64,000 nt of DNA, taken from contig CAUVWZ020000001.1 in NCBI GenBank assembly GCA_963555835.3, forward strand, positions 558,001 through 622,000, written 5' to 3'. The stretch is from JAPUME01 sp027294185. Lineage in GTDB: Bacteria; Acidobacteriota; Terriglobia; UBA7540; JAPUME01. Position 1 is the stretch's first letter. Every line of letters begins with the position of its first letter. A model generated the notes under the pieces. That model was not told where the DNA came from. It did no database searches and saw only the letters and a list, made by a program, of their open reading frames with translations. Of the stretch, positions 46,880 to 55,976 are shown piece after piece. Position numbers and translations under genes: made by a program.

Positions 46880-47341
46880 TCAGCGTGTGTAGCGGATGGG
46901 CCGGGGACCTTCTTCGAGCATCTTGCGGTCCCAAATCATCCCATCGCGGGAATAATGGGCAATCTCAAAGTCCTGGGTCAGCTCCAGAGCATCCACCGGG
47001 CAGGCATCCTCACAAAGGCCACAGAACATACACCGGGACAAATCATAGGTGAACGTCGTCAGGACCTTCTTGCGGTCGGCGGTACGGTCCCATCCGACGA
47101 CGATCAGGTTTTCCGGGCAAGCCAGTACGCAGAGATTACAGGCGATACAGAGGGTGTTTCCGGTCTCGGGATTGTTATTGAGCCGCGGCGCCCCGCGGTA
47201 GCGCTCCGCGACGTCGGGCCGCTCTTTGGGATATTGCTCGGTGTAGCTGGCGCTGGGTCGCTGGTAGGAAAAAGTCAGCACCAACCCCTCGATTAGATCC
47301 ACCAGAAAGACTTTGCGAAAAAGTTTGCGGAGAGAATTCAT
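46880..47341 (-). CDS. nuoI: NADH-quinone oxidoreductase subunit I (orphan)
   Basis: A 153-aa ferredoxin-like subunit that carries the N6a/N6b [4Fe-4S] clusters of complex I. Two cluster motifs are seen: CIACNLCVLACP (about 64-75) and CMFCGLCEDACP (about 103-114), with the amphipathic N-terminus and YSRDGMIWDR near the end. The other nuo genes are not adjacent, which is unusual because nuoI normally sits in the nuoA-N operon. A separate complex I branch or a dispersed nuo set is likely. Confidence 0.92.
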   Translation of the reverse strand: MNSLRKLFRKVFLVDLIEGLVLTFSYQRPSASYTEQYPKERPDVAERYRGAPRLNNNPETGNTLCIACNLCVLACPENLIVVGWDRTADRKKVLTTFTYDLSRCMFCGLCEDACPVDALELTQDFEIAHYSRDGMIWDRKMLEEGPRPIRYTR

Positions 47342-47681
47342 AGGATTCTTTCTACGGACATATTATCCACTGGTTTCGGCCCGTCGTCAATAGGGGTGAC
47401 AACCTGCGCCGACCCTGTGGAAGTCTTCCTCGACAATATTACCCTCGACATCCAAGGCTTTGCGCATGAATCGAAATGAATGGTTTTTTTTTGGCGGGAG
47501 CCACCTTGCGGCGAGTCGGGCGGCCGCTCTTCCCTGAGTTCGCCACTTCCCCGCCGATTTGAGAATTTGAGCCAATCGCACATTAAGGGGTTGCGGGCAA
47601 CCCCCTGAATGAGTTAGAAATCTAGAGTAATTCTAAAATCAACCAGGCACTTTTGGGGAATATCATGCACCCCCGGCGGGG
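47342..47681. other. Intergenic region between nuoI and the binding-protein gene
   Basis: About 340 bp between divergent genes. No gene, hairpin or promoter pair stands out. A GGTTGCGGGCAACC hairpin lies at 47589-47602. Confidence 0.4.
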
Positions 47682-47705
47682 TTGAGAAAATCTGCGGGTG
47701 GTGAC

Positions 47706-48734
47706 ATGCAAATCTGGGCGCGGTGTTTGCTGATTTTGGTAACGTTGGGCATCCTGCCCTCGTGTCAAAAATCCTACCATGAAGAGAATGAAACCTATTA
47801 CCTGGTAGGGATGAACCTTGAAAACCCTTACTGGCAGGAAGTCCAGCGAGGGTTCAAATCGGGGGTCAGCTCGCTCGGCTTCGAGGTCAATTGGGAGGTC
47901 GTGGGTCCCCCCGCCTACGATGTCGAGGAGCAGCTTCAGGCCTTTCGCGGGGCAGTGGCCCGGCGGCCGGCCGGCATTCTCGTATCCCCTGGCATTGCAG
48001 ATGCCTTCACTGAGCCGATCAACCAGGCGATTGAACAGGGTATTCCTGTCATCTGCATCGACTCGGATGCGCCCGATAGCCGGCGCATAACCTTCATCGG
48101 CACCGATAATTATGAGGCAGGCTTGCAGGGGGGAGAACTGGCGCTCCAACTGCTCGATGCCAAACTTAAGAACCGCAGAATTCGAAGGGTAAATGTAATT
48201 CTGCTGACCATTCCCGGCCAATTAAACCTGGATGAACGCGTTCGCGGCTACCGTGAGGCACTGGGCCGCAACCGGAAAATCAATTTCATGGCTGTCCTGG
48301 ACGACGAAGGACAGGTCCAGAAGGCCTATGACGCCATTACGGCGCTTTTGGTTCAGGAAGGGGAACCCATCGACGCCATCATCGCCGTCGAGGCCTCGGG
48401 GGGGCAGGGAGCCGCTGATTCGCTCTACACGATCGACATGCACGGGAAAATCCCCATTATCGCGATGGACAAGAACCCTCTGACGCTTGATTGGATCGAA
48501 CGCGGCGGGATAGCCGCCACCATTTCCCAGAAGCCCTATACCATGGGTTTCTACGGGGTCAAGCTGCTCGATGACCTGCACCACAATGCCGTCCGGCAAT
48601 TCACCGACTGGCGTACTGCGCCAGTCTACCCGGTGCCTTCCATAATCGACACCGGCACGGCCATCGTGCAAAAGGAGAATCTCCAAGCCTTCCGGGATGC
48701 CTTGCCGCCGCCGCCCGGACCGTTGAGCATGTAG
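47706..48734 (+). CDS. Sugar-type periplasmic substrate-binding lipoprotein
   Basis: A 342-aa protein of the periplasmic-binding-protein-like I family (Peripla_BP_4). The lipoprotein signal LLILVTLGILPSCQKS has lipobox LPSC. The core includes YLVGMNLENPYWQEVQRGF, GILVSPGIADAFTEPINQAIEQGIPVICIDSDAPDSRRI, FIGTDNYEAGLQGGELAL and PIIAMDKNPLTLDWI. ATG 47706 is preferred over the upstream TTG 47682 because the signal begins there. No ABC permease or ATPase is adjacent, so it is an orphan receptor for transport or sensing elsewhere. Confidence 0.9.
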   Translation: MQIWARCLLILVTLGILPSCQKSYHEENETYYLVGMNLENPYWQEVQRGFKSGVSSLGFEVNWEVVGPPAYDVEEQLQAFRGAVARRPAGILVSPGIADAFTEPINQAIEQGIPVICIDSDAPDSRRITFIGTDNYEAGLQGGELALQLLDAKLKNRRIRRVNVILLTIPGQLNLDERVRGYREALGRNRKINFMAVLDDEGQVQKAYDAITALLVQEGEPIDAIIAVEASGGQGAADSLYTIDMHGKIPIIAMDKNPLTLDWIERGGIAATISQKPYTMGFYGVKLLDDLHHNAVRQFTDWRTAPVYPVPSIIDTGTAIVQKENLQAFRDALPPPPGPLSM

Positions 48735-49075
48735 TCCGGCCGGAAATCGGACCGCTTTTGACACCCGACGGCCTCTGCTGAAACCTGAGGCCGTCCTGCT
48801 CTACCCTCCAGGAACTTGTCCCACCCAATGTCCAGGACATTTTTTCAATGCAAAATCCTGCAACTCAATTCTCCGATCGAGTTCGAACTCCTTACGCTTG
48901 TACTGGATAACCTGGCGCGGAAAGGGCTAGAAGATTTTTTTATCCGGTGTAGTAATTTTATTTGCTTGACCGATTTTCCAGGGGACCCTAAGGTGAAGGT
49001 GGTGGTAGTTGAAGCCTGAATTTAGGACTGCAAGAGTTCGCTTCAGGCGGTGGGAGGAGAAAGGTCGTATGAAAG
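48735..49075. other. Intergenic region upstream of the porin gene
   Basis: About 340 bp. It contains a strong hairpin (48768-48796) and an AT-rich patch at about 48930-48975 that may hold promoter elements. No gene was recognised. Confidence 0.45.
48768..48796 (+). terminator. Possible transcription-end hairpin after the binding-protein gene
   Basis: A perfect 9-bp stem GACGGCCTC / GAGGCCGTC with an 11-nt loop. The sequence after it is pyrimidine-rich but not a clean U-run, so terminator function is uncertain. Confidence 0.45.
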
Positions 49076-50410
49076 ATGAACGTCCGAACCTCCCTGACAG
49101 GTGCTTTGTGCGCCTGCATATTGTTCTTATTTGCATTCACGCCCTACGCACGCGGTGAGGAAGCCGTATCGCCTCCTCCACCGCTCTCACCCGCCGAGCT
49201 TGCGGCGCGCCTGGAAACTCTCAAGGCAGAAATGGCGCGGCTCGAGCACTCTCTGACCATGATGGACGAGGGGATTCCCGCGTCCAGGGCGGAAGCCTCC
49301 GTGGCAGAGATGCCCGCTTCCGCCCCAGCCTCGCCTCCAGCGCCAGCCTCCCCTGAGCCTGCGCAGGATGCAGACTCTTCCACCAAGCTTCCGCCGGTTC
49401 TCAACTTTCTGAGTTCCACCAACATTACCGGCATGGTGGACGGTTACCATCAGTACAACGTCAACCAGCCCGCGGACCGCATTGCGGGGCTGCGCGCCTT
49501 CACAGGGCCTTCCAACGAGATATCTCTGTACATGGCGAAGCTGGCGCTCTCCAAAGCCCCCACGACCGACAGCCGCGTGGGGTTCGGGCTCTCCATGGCA
49601 TTCGGTGAGGCCATCAACGTGGTCAACGGGTCCGAGCTCGGCTTTGCGCAGTATCTGGAGGAAGCCTACCTATCCTATATGGTCAACGAGAAGTTCCAGG
49701 TGGACTTCGGAAAGTGGGTCACGCCGATCGGCGCGGAGGTCATCGAATCGAATGGCAACTGGAACTATTCCCGCGGCCTGTTGTTCACCTGGGCCATCCC
49801 GTTCTATCACTATGGTCTGCGGGCGAACTACGCGATCAACGACAAGACCTGGGTCACGGCGCACTTGGCCAACGGGTGGAACAACGTCGTGGAGAACAAC
49901 TCGGGCAAAACCTTCGCCCTTCAGGTGGGATTCAGCCCGACGGAAAAGATCAGCGTGGTGCAGAACTACATGGTTGGCCCCGAGCTGCCCGACGCCGCCG
50001 CGCTGCGCCATCTCCTCGACACCATCGTGACCTACGAAGTCAATGACCAACTCTCCCTTATGTTCAACTACGACTACGGCATGGAGGAGGGCCTTCTACC
50101 GACCGACCCGAACTCCAAGTGGCAGGGAGTGGCGGGCTATCTCCGCTACGCCTTATCCGACAAAGCCGCCGTCGCCTCGCGTCTGGAGTGGTTTCAGGAC
50201 GACGACGCCTGGTCCACCGGTGTCAGCCAACAGGTGAAGGAATTCACCCAAACCTTCGAGTATGAGCTTGCCGACGGGCTGATGACCCGGTTCGAAATTC
50301 GGCGAGATTGGTCCACCGAGCCCTTCTTCTTGAAGAACACCGGCTCGTTCGTTCAGGACCAGACCACCTTCATCCTCGGTTTGACCTACTCGTTCGACGC
50401 AAGCGAATAG
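49076..50410 (+). CDS. Outer-membrane beta-barrel porin (BBP2/OmpL-like)
   Basis: A 444-aa protein. The signal TGALCACILFLFAFTPYARGEE is followed by a Pro/Ala-rich coiled-coil segment (LAARLETLKAEMARLEHSL). The barrel proper starts near NITGMVDGYHQYNVNQ with alternating strands (EEAYLSYMVNEKFQVDFGKWVTPIGAEV, YYDYGMEEGL-like turns) and ends with TTFILGLTYSF before the last residues DASE. It matches putative beta-barrel porin-2 proteins. These often neighbour amt/PII genes in Acidobacteriota and relatives, and here the glutamine synthetase, amt and PII genes follow, so it may admit ammonium or small N compounds. Confidence 0.85.
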   Translation: MNVRTSLTGALCACILFLFAFTPYARGEEAVSPPPPLSPAELAARLETLKAEMARLEHSLTMMDEGIPASRAEASVAEMPASAPASPPAPASPEPAQDADSSTKLPPVLNFLSSTNITGMVDGYHQYNVNQPADRIAGLRAFTGPSNEISLYMAKLALSKAPTTDSRVGFGLSMAFGEAINVVNGSELGFAQYLEEAYLSYMVNEKFQVDFGKWVTPIGAEVIESNGNWNYSRGLLFTWAIPFYHYGLRANYAINDKTWVTAHLANGWNNVVENNSGKTFALQVGFSPTEKISVVQNYMVGPELPDAAALRHLLDTIVTYEVNDQLSLMFNYDYGMEEGLLPTDPNSKWQGVAGYLRYALSDKAAVASRLEWFQDDDAWSTGVSQQVKEFTQTFEYELADGLMTRFEIRRDWSTEPFFLKNTGSFVQDQTTFILGLTYSFDASE

Positions 50411-50520
50411 CGCCGGTAGCACTCACCCGAATCAAAGCTATGCCAGCTTGCCCATCTCCCCCCAGGTGATGGGCAGGCAATGGGTGGGCAGGAGTAAACC
50501 TTGAAATGTTTTAGGGGGAA

Positions 50521-51855
50521 TCAGTAGGTGGCGAGATACTTTTCCAGCTCCCAGGGGTGGACCTGCTTCGTGTATTCGATCCAAAGGGAGTTATGAGCTT
50601 CGAGCAGGTGCCGGTAAATTTCCTTCCCCAGGGCCTCCCGAAGCAATTTGTCCTTCTGAAATGCGCGAGTCGCCTCATGCAGGTCAATCGGCAGCGGGTC
50701 AACGCTCAGCCGACCCCGTTCCCGCGCGCTCATCCCGTAGATGTCCTTGTTGACCGGCGGCCCGGGATCTATCTGATTCTTGATTCCCACAAGCCCGGCC
50801 TTAAGAATCACCGCCAGGGCCAGATAGGGGTTGCAGGCCGGATCCGGGCTTCGCACCTCGCAGCGGGCCGAGGTGGTATGCCCGGGCGGCACCCGCACCA
50901 GCGGGTTGACGTTCTGCTCGGACCAGACCGAATGCGTCGGCGCTTCAAACCCGGCAATCAGCCGCTTGTAGGAATTGATCAGAGGATTGGTCACCAGCGT
51001 ATAACCCCGCGCATGCCGCAGCAGGCCTCCCACAAAGTACAACCCCACCTGGCTCAGGCCCGTCTGCCCTTCGGAGACCGCGAAGGCGTTCTCTTCCCCC
51101 CGCTTCAGATATAGGTGAAGGTGCATTCCCGAGCCTTCCTTACCGAAAATCGGCTTGGGCATGAACGTGGCATGAAGTCCGTGCGAAAGCGCCACACGGC
51201 GGGCAATCACCCGGAAGGTCCCGATGTTGTCGGCGGTTTGAACTGCCTCACAGAAGGGGAGATCGACTTCGTGCTGGCCGGGAGAGATTTCGTGGTGAAC
51301 CGCCTCGGCCTCAATCCCCAGCGTGCTTAACGTCTTGATAATGCCCCGACGCGCCTGATCTCCCTGATCCAGAGCGGCCAGGTCAAAATAGCTCCCCGTG
51401 TCGCGTGTTTGCGTGGTGGGCTCGTCGTCAGGATTCCTCTGGAAAAGAAAGAATTCGATTTCGGGAGCTACCATGAACTGGAAGCCCATCTCGGAGGCCT
51501 CCTCCAGCACTTTCTTCAGGCGGCTGCGGGGACAGACCTCAAACGGCGTGTGGTCCAGCTTCTGGATGTCACACACTACCCGGGCCATCTTTGGTCCCCC
51601 AGGAACTTCCTCGAATACCCGGAGCGTATCGAGGTCCGGGGTCAGCAGAAGGTCTGATTCCGCCCCCCGGGCAAACCCCTGCAGCGAAGAACCGTCAAAG
51701 ATAACCCCACCTCCCAGAGCCGGCTCGAACTGGCTTTGTGGAACCTCGACGTCCTTGATGGACCCCAACAAGTCGGTGAATTGGAGGCGGAGAAACTCCA
51801 CAGACTCTTTCTTTAACAGCTTCAGGGCCCCGCCCATTTTGGCATGGGTCGCCAT
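50521..51855 (-). CDS. glnA: Glutamine synthetase, GSI-alpha (Bacillus-like) type
   Basis: A 444-aa enzyme, the length of feedback-inhibited GSI-alpha. FTDLLGSIKDVEVPQSQFE, IFDGSSLQGFARGAESDLLL, the metal site VAPEIEFFLF, FMPKPIFGKEGSGMHLHLYL, RVPPGHTTSARCEVRSPDPACNPYLALAVIL and the C-terminus VHPWELEKYLATY all match this subtype. The adenylylation Tyr context of GSI-beta is absent. ATG 51855 has GGGAGGTGG upstream; the longer frame to 51957 is unsupported. Transcribed away from the GSI-beta gene, with a palindrome upstream of its start. Confidence 0.93.
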   Translation of the reverse strand: MATHAKMGGALKLLKKESVEFLRLQFTDLLGSIKDVEVPQSQFEPALGGGVIFDGSSLQGFARGAESDLLLTPDLDTLRVFEEVPGGPKMARVVCDIQKLDHTPFEVCPRSRLKKVLEEASEMGFQFMVAPEIEFFLFQRNPDDEPTTQTRDTGSYFDLAALDQGDQARRGIIKTLSTLGIEAEAVHHEISPGQHEVDLPFCEAVQTADNIGTFRVIARRVALSHGLHATFMPKPIFGKEGSGMHLHLYLKRGEENAFAVSEGQTGLSQVGLYFVGGLLRHARGYTLVTNPLINSYKRLIAGFEAPTHSVWSEQNVNPLVRVPPGHTTSARCEVRSPDPACNPYLALAVILKAGLVGIKNQIDPGPPVNKDIYGMSARERGRLSVDPLPIDLHEATRAFQKDKLLREALGKEIYRHLLEAHNSLWIEYTKQVHPWELEKYLATY

Positions 51856-51915
51856 AAATCCAACCACCTCCCAGCTTCCCAATCGCTGAGTTCCATGTTT
51901 CGCATAAGCGGCATT

Positions 51916-51931
51916 ATTTTGCAAGCAAAAT
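51916..51931. promoter_or_regulatory. Palindrome ATTTTGC-AA-GCAAAAT upstream of the GSI-alpha gene
   Basis: A perfect 7+2+7 inverted repeat about 60 bp before the GSI-alpha start, in the divergent spacer. It does not match the TnrA/GlnR box. An outer pair GCATT (51911-51915) / AATGC (51929-51933) allows an alternative fold. Confidence 0.55.
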
Positions 51932-52015
51932 GCGTAAAATAGGATGGATTTTGCCATTATGCGATTTTTTTATTGCAACTATTCATTTTTTTGATAGCAG
52001 TTCTGCAGTTTTCGC

Positions 52016-52044
52016 TTGACACCCCTCCACGATATACGCAGAAT
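52016..52044 (+). promoter_or_regulatory. Probable promoter of the GSI-beta glnA
   Basis: A perfect TTGACA (52016-52021), 17 bp, then CAGAAT (52039-52044, 4 of 6). The leader would be about 135 nt. No sigma54 -24/-12 motif was seen in the region. Confidence 0.6.
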
Positions 52045-52186
52045 GCACTGGCGGCGTTGAGACCGGCTCACAGGGCGAACCTAAATGAAGTCGCCGCCAC
52101 CCGCTGGTCTGCCAAACCGGGATAAATCTTTCGGTTCTCTAAAACCAGTTGATCATTCAGGTTAACCATTCAGGAGGAAACTACTT

Positions 52187-53644
52187 ATGGCCACGACGAG
52201 CGATGGCGAACAGAAAGTACGGAAACTGAAAACACCGGAAGAAGTCGTCGCCTTCTGCCGAGCAAACGATGTGCAATTCGTGGACTTCAAGTTTACCGAC
52301 CTAATCGGCACCTTGCAGCACTACACTCTCCCCGCCGACCAGGTGGATGAGAGTGCGCTGGTCGACGGGCTGGGATTCGACGGGTCCAGCATCCGCGGTT
52401 TTAAGGAGATTCACGAGAGCGACATGTTGATGATGCCCGACATCAGCAGCGCCTTTATGGACCCTTTCTCCCAGCACAAGACCCTCAGCATGACCTGCAA
52501 CATCATGGACCCCATTACGCTCGAGAAATTCAGCCGCGAGCCTCGCTATATTGCACAAAAGGCGGAAGCCTATCTACGCTCCACCGGCATCGCCGACAGC
52601 AGTTTTTGGGGACCTGAGGTGGAGTTCTATGTATTCGACGATGCGCGGTTCGACCAGAACGAGCACTCGGGTTACTACTACATAGACTCCATAGAGGGCG
52701 CCTGGAATTCCGGCAAGGAAGAGAACCCCAACCTCGCCCACAAGCCCCGCTACAAGAGCGGATACTTCCCCGCTCCTCCGCTCGATACCCTTCAGGATTT
52801 TCGAAGCGAAGCAGTGATTAGAATGAAAAAGGTCGGTATCGAAATTGAAGTCCACCACCATGAAGTCGGCACGGCGGGACAGTGTGAAATCGACATTCGA
52901 TATTCCCCTCTCACCCGCATGGGGGACTGGGTGATGCTCTACAAATACATCCTGAAGAACCTTGCCAAGGAACTCGGGAAGACGGTCACTTTCATGCCGA
53001 AGCCTGTATTCATGGACAACGGCTCGGGAATGCACACTCACCAGAGCCTCTGGAAGGACAACGAAAACGTCTTCTTCGATGATTCGGGGTATGCCCAGTT
53101 GAGCAAGACGGCCTTGCACTACATCGGAGGGCTCCTCCACCATGCTCCGGCGCTGATGGCCTTCTGTGCGCCGACCACCAACTCCTATTGCCGGCTGGTG
53201 CCGGGCTACGAGGCGCCGATCAACCTGGCCTATTCGCAGCGGAACCGAAGCGCCTGCGTCCGCATTCCGCTCTATTCCAAGAGTCCGAAGACGAAGCGCC
53301 TGGAGTTCCGCCCACCGGACCCGTCCGCGAACATCTACCTGGCCATGTCGGCCATGCTGATGGCCGGACTCGACGGAATCCAAAAGAAGATGGATCCCGG
53401 CAGCCCTCTCGACCGCAACATCTACCACTTGGCGCCCGAGGAAGCTGCCAAGGTCAAGACGATTCCCGCGTCGCTCGAAGAGTCTCTGAACGCTCTGGAA
53501 AAAGACTCGGAATTCCTGACCCAGGGCAATGTCTTTACCCAAGACCTGATTGATACCTGGCTTGACTACAAACGAACCAATGAAATCGATGCTCTTCGGC
53601 TCCGTCCGCACCCCTATGAGTTCTACCTCTACTACGAGGTATAG
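52187..53644 (+). CDS. glnA: Glutamine synthetase, GSI-beta (adenylylatable) type
   Basis: A 485-aa type I enzyme. FTDLIGTLQHYTLPA, FDGSSIRGFKEIHESDMLMMPD, FWGPEVEFYVFD, YFPAPPLDTLQDFRSE, HHEVGTAGQCEIDIRYSPL, FMPKPVFMDNGSGMHTHQSLW and RLEFRPPDPSANIYLAMSAML are the family landmarks. The loop LDRNIYHLAPEEAAKVKTIP keeps the Tyr that is adenylylated in E. coli (NLYDLP context). GAGGAAAC precedes ATG 52187. It is divergent from the GSI-alpha gene and followed by amt, PII and glnD. The adenylyltransferase glnE is not in the window. Confidence 0.96.
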   Translation: MATTSDGEQKVRKLKTPEEVVAFCRANDVQFVDFKFTDLIGTLQHYTLPADQVDESALVDGLGFDGSSIRGFKEIHESDMLMMPDISSAFMDPFSQHKTLSMTCNIMDPITLEKFSREPRYIAQKAEAYLRSTGIADSSFWGPEVEFYVFDDARFDQNEHSGYYYIDSIEGAWNSGKEENPNLAHKPRYKSGYFPAPPLDTLQDFRSEAVIRMKKVGIEIEVHHHEVGTAGQCEIDIRYSPLTRMGDWVMLYKYILKNLAKELGKTVTFMPKPVFMDNGSGMHTHQSLWKDNENVFFDDSGYAQLSKTALHYIGGLLHHAPALMAFCAPTTNSYCRLVPGYEAPINLAYSQRNRSACVRIPLYSKSPKTKRLEFRPPDPSANIYLAMSAMLMAGLDGIQKKMDPGSPLDRNIYHLAPEEAAKVKTIPASLEESLNALEKDSEFLTQGNVFTQDLIDTWLDYKRTNEIDALRLRPHPYEFYLYYEV

Positions 53645-53775
53645 CCGCCCCGGGGGGTCAAGCAGGCTCGAACCGTGAGCACCGCTGATCGCCGAGTAAC
53701 CGAAGCCGGCCACCCCTTACGGGGGGACCAGAGACCGAATTGAACAAGAGGTCCAAAGAGGAGGGAGCTCCGAAA

Positions 53776-55245
53776 ATGAGCAGGAATCGAATCAACCGTT
53801 GGGCAGCCTGTAGCATTCTGTTGGCCCTTTTGAGTCCGGTGGGTTTTGCCACCCTGGCGTGGGCACAGGAGGAAGTCGCCGCTGCGGCTGCGGTGGAACC
53901 AGAAGCGGTGGAAGCAGAAGCTTCTGTATCCGCTGCCGTCACCGAGGCCATTGACAGCAAAGTCGGTGAAGTTCAGCAGAATTTGAACATCGTTTGGACC
54001 ATCCTTTCCGCAGCGCTCGTCTTCTGGATGGGCGCGGGCTTCGCCATGCTGGAGGGCGGCTTCACACGCGCCAAGAACGCCGGAAACATCATGGCCAAGA
54101 ACCTGATGACCATTTCGGTGGCTGCGGTCGCTTACTGGGCCGCTGGTTTCGCCTTCATGTTCGGAATCAGCAGCGGCTTGATGGTGGGCGCCTCCGAATT
54201 CTTTCTGAACGGATTCGACCACACCACAGGTGACGGCCAGTGGGGCTATACTTTCTGGATGTTCCAGGTCGTGTTTGCCGGCACGGCCGCGACCATCGTC
54301 TCCGGCGCCGTAGCCGAGAGGACGAAATTCAGCGGCTACCTGGTTTACACGTTCGTCATCGGCCTGTTTATCTATCCGGTCTTCGGACACTGGGCCTGGG
54401 GAACTCTCTACCACTCGGACAATGCGGGAGCCTGGCTGGGCAATCGAGGGTTTATCGATTTTGCCGGCTCCACGGTTGTCCACTCGGTCGGCGGCTGGTC
54501 GGCGCTGGCTGGAGCTATCGTCGTAGGACCGCGCCTCGGCAAATTCGCCCGCGACCGCATGCCGCGCGTGATTCCCGGCCACAGCATGACGCTGGCCACG
54601 CTTGGCGTCTTCATACTCTTCCTCGGCTGGTTCGGATTTAACGCCGGCTCCACGACGACGGGTACGGGCGACATCGCTCGCATTGCCGTCAACACCTTTC
54701 TCGCCGGTTGCACCGGCTCGATTGGAGCTCTGTTCACCTCCTGGTTAAAGGTCGGCAGGCCCGATGTGGGCATGGCCTTGAACGGGGCTCTGGCGGGTCT
54801 GGTGGCCATCACCGCGCCCTGCTATACGGTCACTCCGTTAGGTGCTGTGATCATCGGCACCGTCGGCGGCGTCCTGGTGGTCTTCTCCGTGCTGTTTTTT
54901 GACAACATCGGAGTGGACGACCCGGTGGGCGCGATCTCGGTCCACCTGGTGAACGGCATCTGGGGAACCCTGGCCGCCGCCCTGCTGCACGAGAACCTCT
55001 TCCTGGGCCTCGAATACGATCTCGGCGCCCAATTATGGACTCAGGTTCTGGGCATACTCACCTGCGGCGCCTGGACTTTCTCGATGGCCTACCTGATGTT
55101 CCGTCTGATCAGGGCTACGATTGGACTCCGCGTCAGCGAAGCGGAGGAGATCGAAGGTCTGGATCTCGGCGAACATGGCTCACGGGCCTATCCCGATTTC
55201 GTTCAGACCCCGAGCTCGGGGGGTATGGGTCTCACTCACAGTTAA
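53776..55245 (+). CDS. amt: Ammonium transporter (Amt/MEP/Rh family)
   Basis: A 489-aa polytopic inner-membrane channel. ATG 53776 follows GAGGAGGGAG. The signal-like start ACSILLALLSPVGFATLAWAQ precedes a long Ala/Glu-rich periplasmic linker (to about 75), which is unusual in length. The channel has LEGGFTRAKNAGNIMAKNLM, and the twin-His residues in STVVHSVGGWSALAG and ISVHLVNGIWGTLA. The pore segment FILFLGWFGFNAGSTT is conserved. PII lies about 200 bp downstream, as in the usual amt-PII coupling. Confidence 0.96.
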   Translation: MSRNRINRWAACSILLALLSPVGFATLAWAQEEVAAAAAVEPEAVEAEASVSAAVTEAIDSKVGEVQQNLNIVWTILSAALVFWMGAGFAMLEGGFTRAKNAGNIMAKNLMTISVAAVAYWAAGFAFMFGISSGLMVGASEFFLNGFDHTTGDGQWGYTFWMFQVVFAGTAATIVSGAVAERTKFSGYLVYTFVIGLFIYPVFGHWAWGTLYHSDNAGAWLGNRGFIDFAGSTVVHSVGGWSALAGAIVVGPRLGKFARDRMPRVIPGHSMTLATLGVFILFLGWFGFNAGSTTTGTGDIARIAVNTFLAGCTGSIGALFTSWLKVGRPDVGMALNGALAGLVAITAPCYTVTPLGAVIIGTVGGVLVVFSVLFFDNIGVDDPVGAISVHLVNGIWGTLAAALLHENLFLGLEYDLGAQLWTQVLGILTCGAWTFSMAYLMFRLIRATIGLRVSEAEEIEGLDLGEHGSRAYPDFVQTPSSGGMGLTHS

Positions 55246-55361
55246 AGGTAAGGAGAACTTAAACAGACAATTTTTGCGGGTTTGCCTGGGGAAAAAATTG
55301 ATCCTCCCACCAAACTACCACCTCGGTCGAGCCCGCTCCAGATTCTTGCATGGCGGCGAAT

Positions 55362-55388
55362 CGGGTCGGGTCGATACGACCCGGCCCG
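55362..55388 (+). promoter_or_regulatory. Strong hairpin in the amt-PII intergenic region
   Basis: Core arms CGGGTCG / CGACCCG (55367-55373, 55377-55383) with a 3-nt ATA loop; pairing extends outward to 55362/55388 for a 12-bp stem. No U-run follows, so it is more likely an mRNA processing or attenuation structure than an intrinsic terminator. Confidence 0.55.
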
Positions 55389-55448
55389 GCAAGCCCAGCC
55401 ACTTCAGCCACGGTTTCTGCGGGTGGCATTTCCAAAAGGCGGAGAAAC

Positions 55449-55787
55449 ATGAAAAAAGTCGAAGCCATTATTCAACCCTACAAGCTGGACGACGTGAAGG
55501 ACGCTCTGGCCGAGATGGGGGTTACCGGTATGACGGTGAGCGAAGTCAGAGGCCACGGCCGCCAGAAGGGACACACGGAAGTATATCGGGGCCGGGAATA
55601 CACGGTGGATCTGCTTCCCAAGGTCAAGGTGGAAATCATCCTTCCCGACCAGATTGCCGACGAAGCCGTTGACTGTCTGATTAAAGCCGCGCACACGGGA
55701 AAGATCGGTGACGGGAAAGTGTTCATCTCCTCCATCGACGAAGTGTTTCGCATTCGCAGCGGAGAGAAAGGCGAGCAGGCACTCTAA
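55449..55787 (+). CDS. glnK: PII signal-transduction protein (GlnK/GlnB)
   Basis: A 112-aa trimeric sensor of 2-oxoglutarate and ATP/ADP. ATG 55449 gives MKKVEAIIQPYKLDDVKDAL; the T-loop GHTEVYRGREYTVDLLPK places the uridylylated Tyr at position 51. The C-loop region is KIGDGKVFISSIDEVFRIRSGEKGEQAL. GGCGGAG lies 6 nt before the start; the frame continues upstream but only as non-homologous residues. GlnK or GlnB cannot be distinguished by sequence, but the amt neighbour favours GlnK. Confidence 0.96.
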   Translation: MKKVEAIIQPYKLDDVKDALAEMGVTGMTVSEVRGHGRQKGHTEVYRGREYTVDLLPKVKVEIILPDQIADEAVDCLIKAAHTGKIGDGKVFISSIDEVFRIRSGEKGEQAL

Positions 55788-55976
55788 CGGGGGGTAGTTA
55801 CTTCTCTCCAGGCTGGAGGGTTCGATGCGCACAGGATTCTCGCTCTGGAGTCCCGCAACTGATTGTGTAAGGTTAAGCCCCTGGGAAACCGCTCCCCGGC
55901 GCCGCGTTCACCCCGCCCGCCGGTCATCACCGAAAACAGTTCCCCTCCCCTCTGCCCGCCTCTCCGGTAGCCTGCT

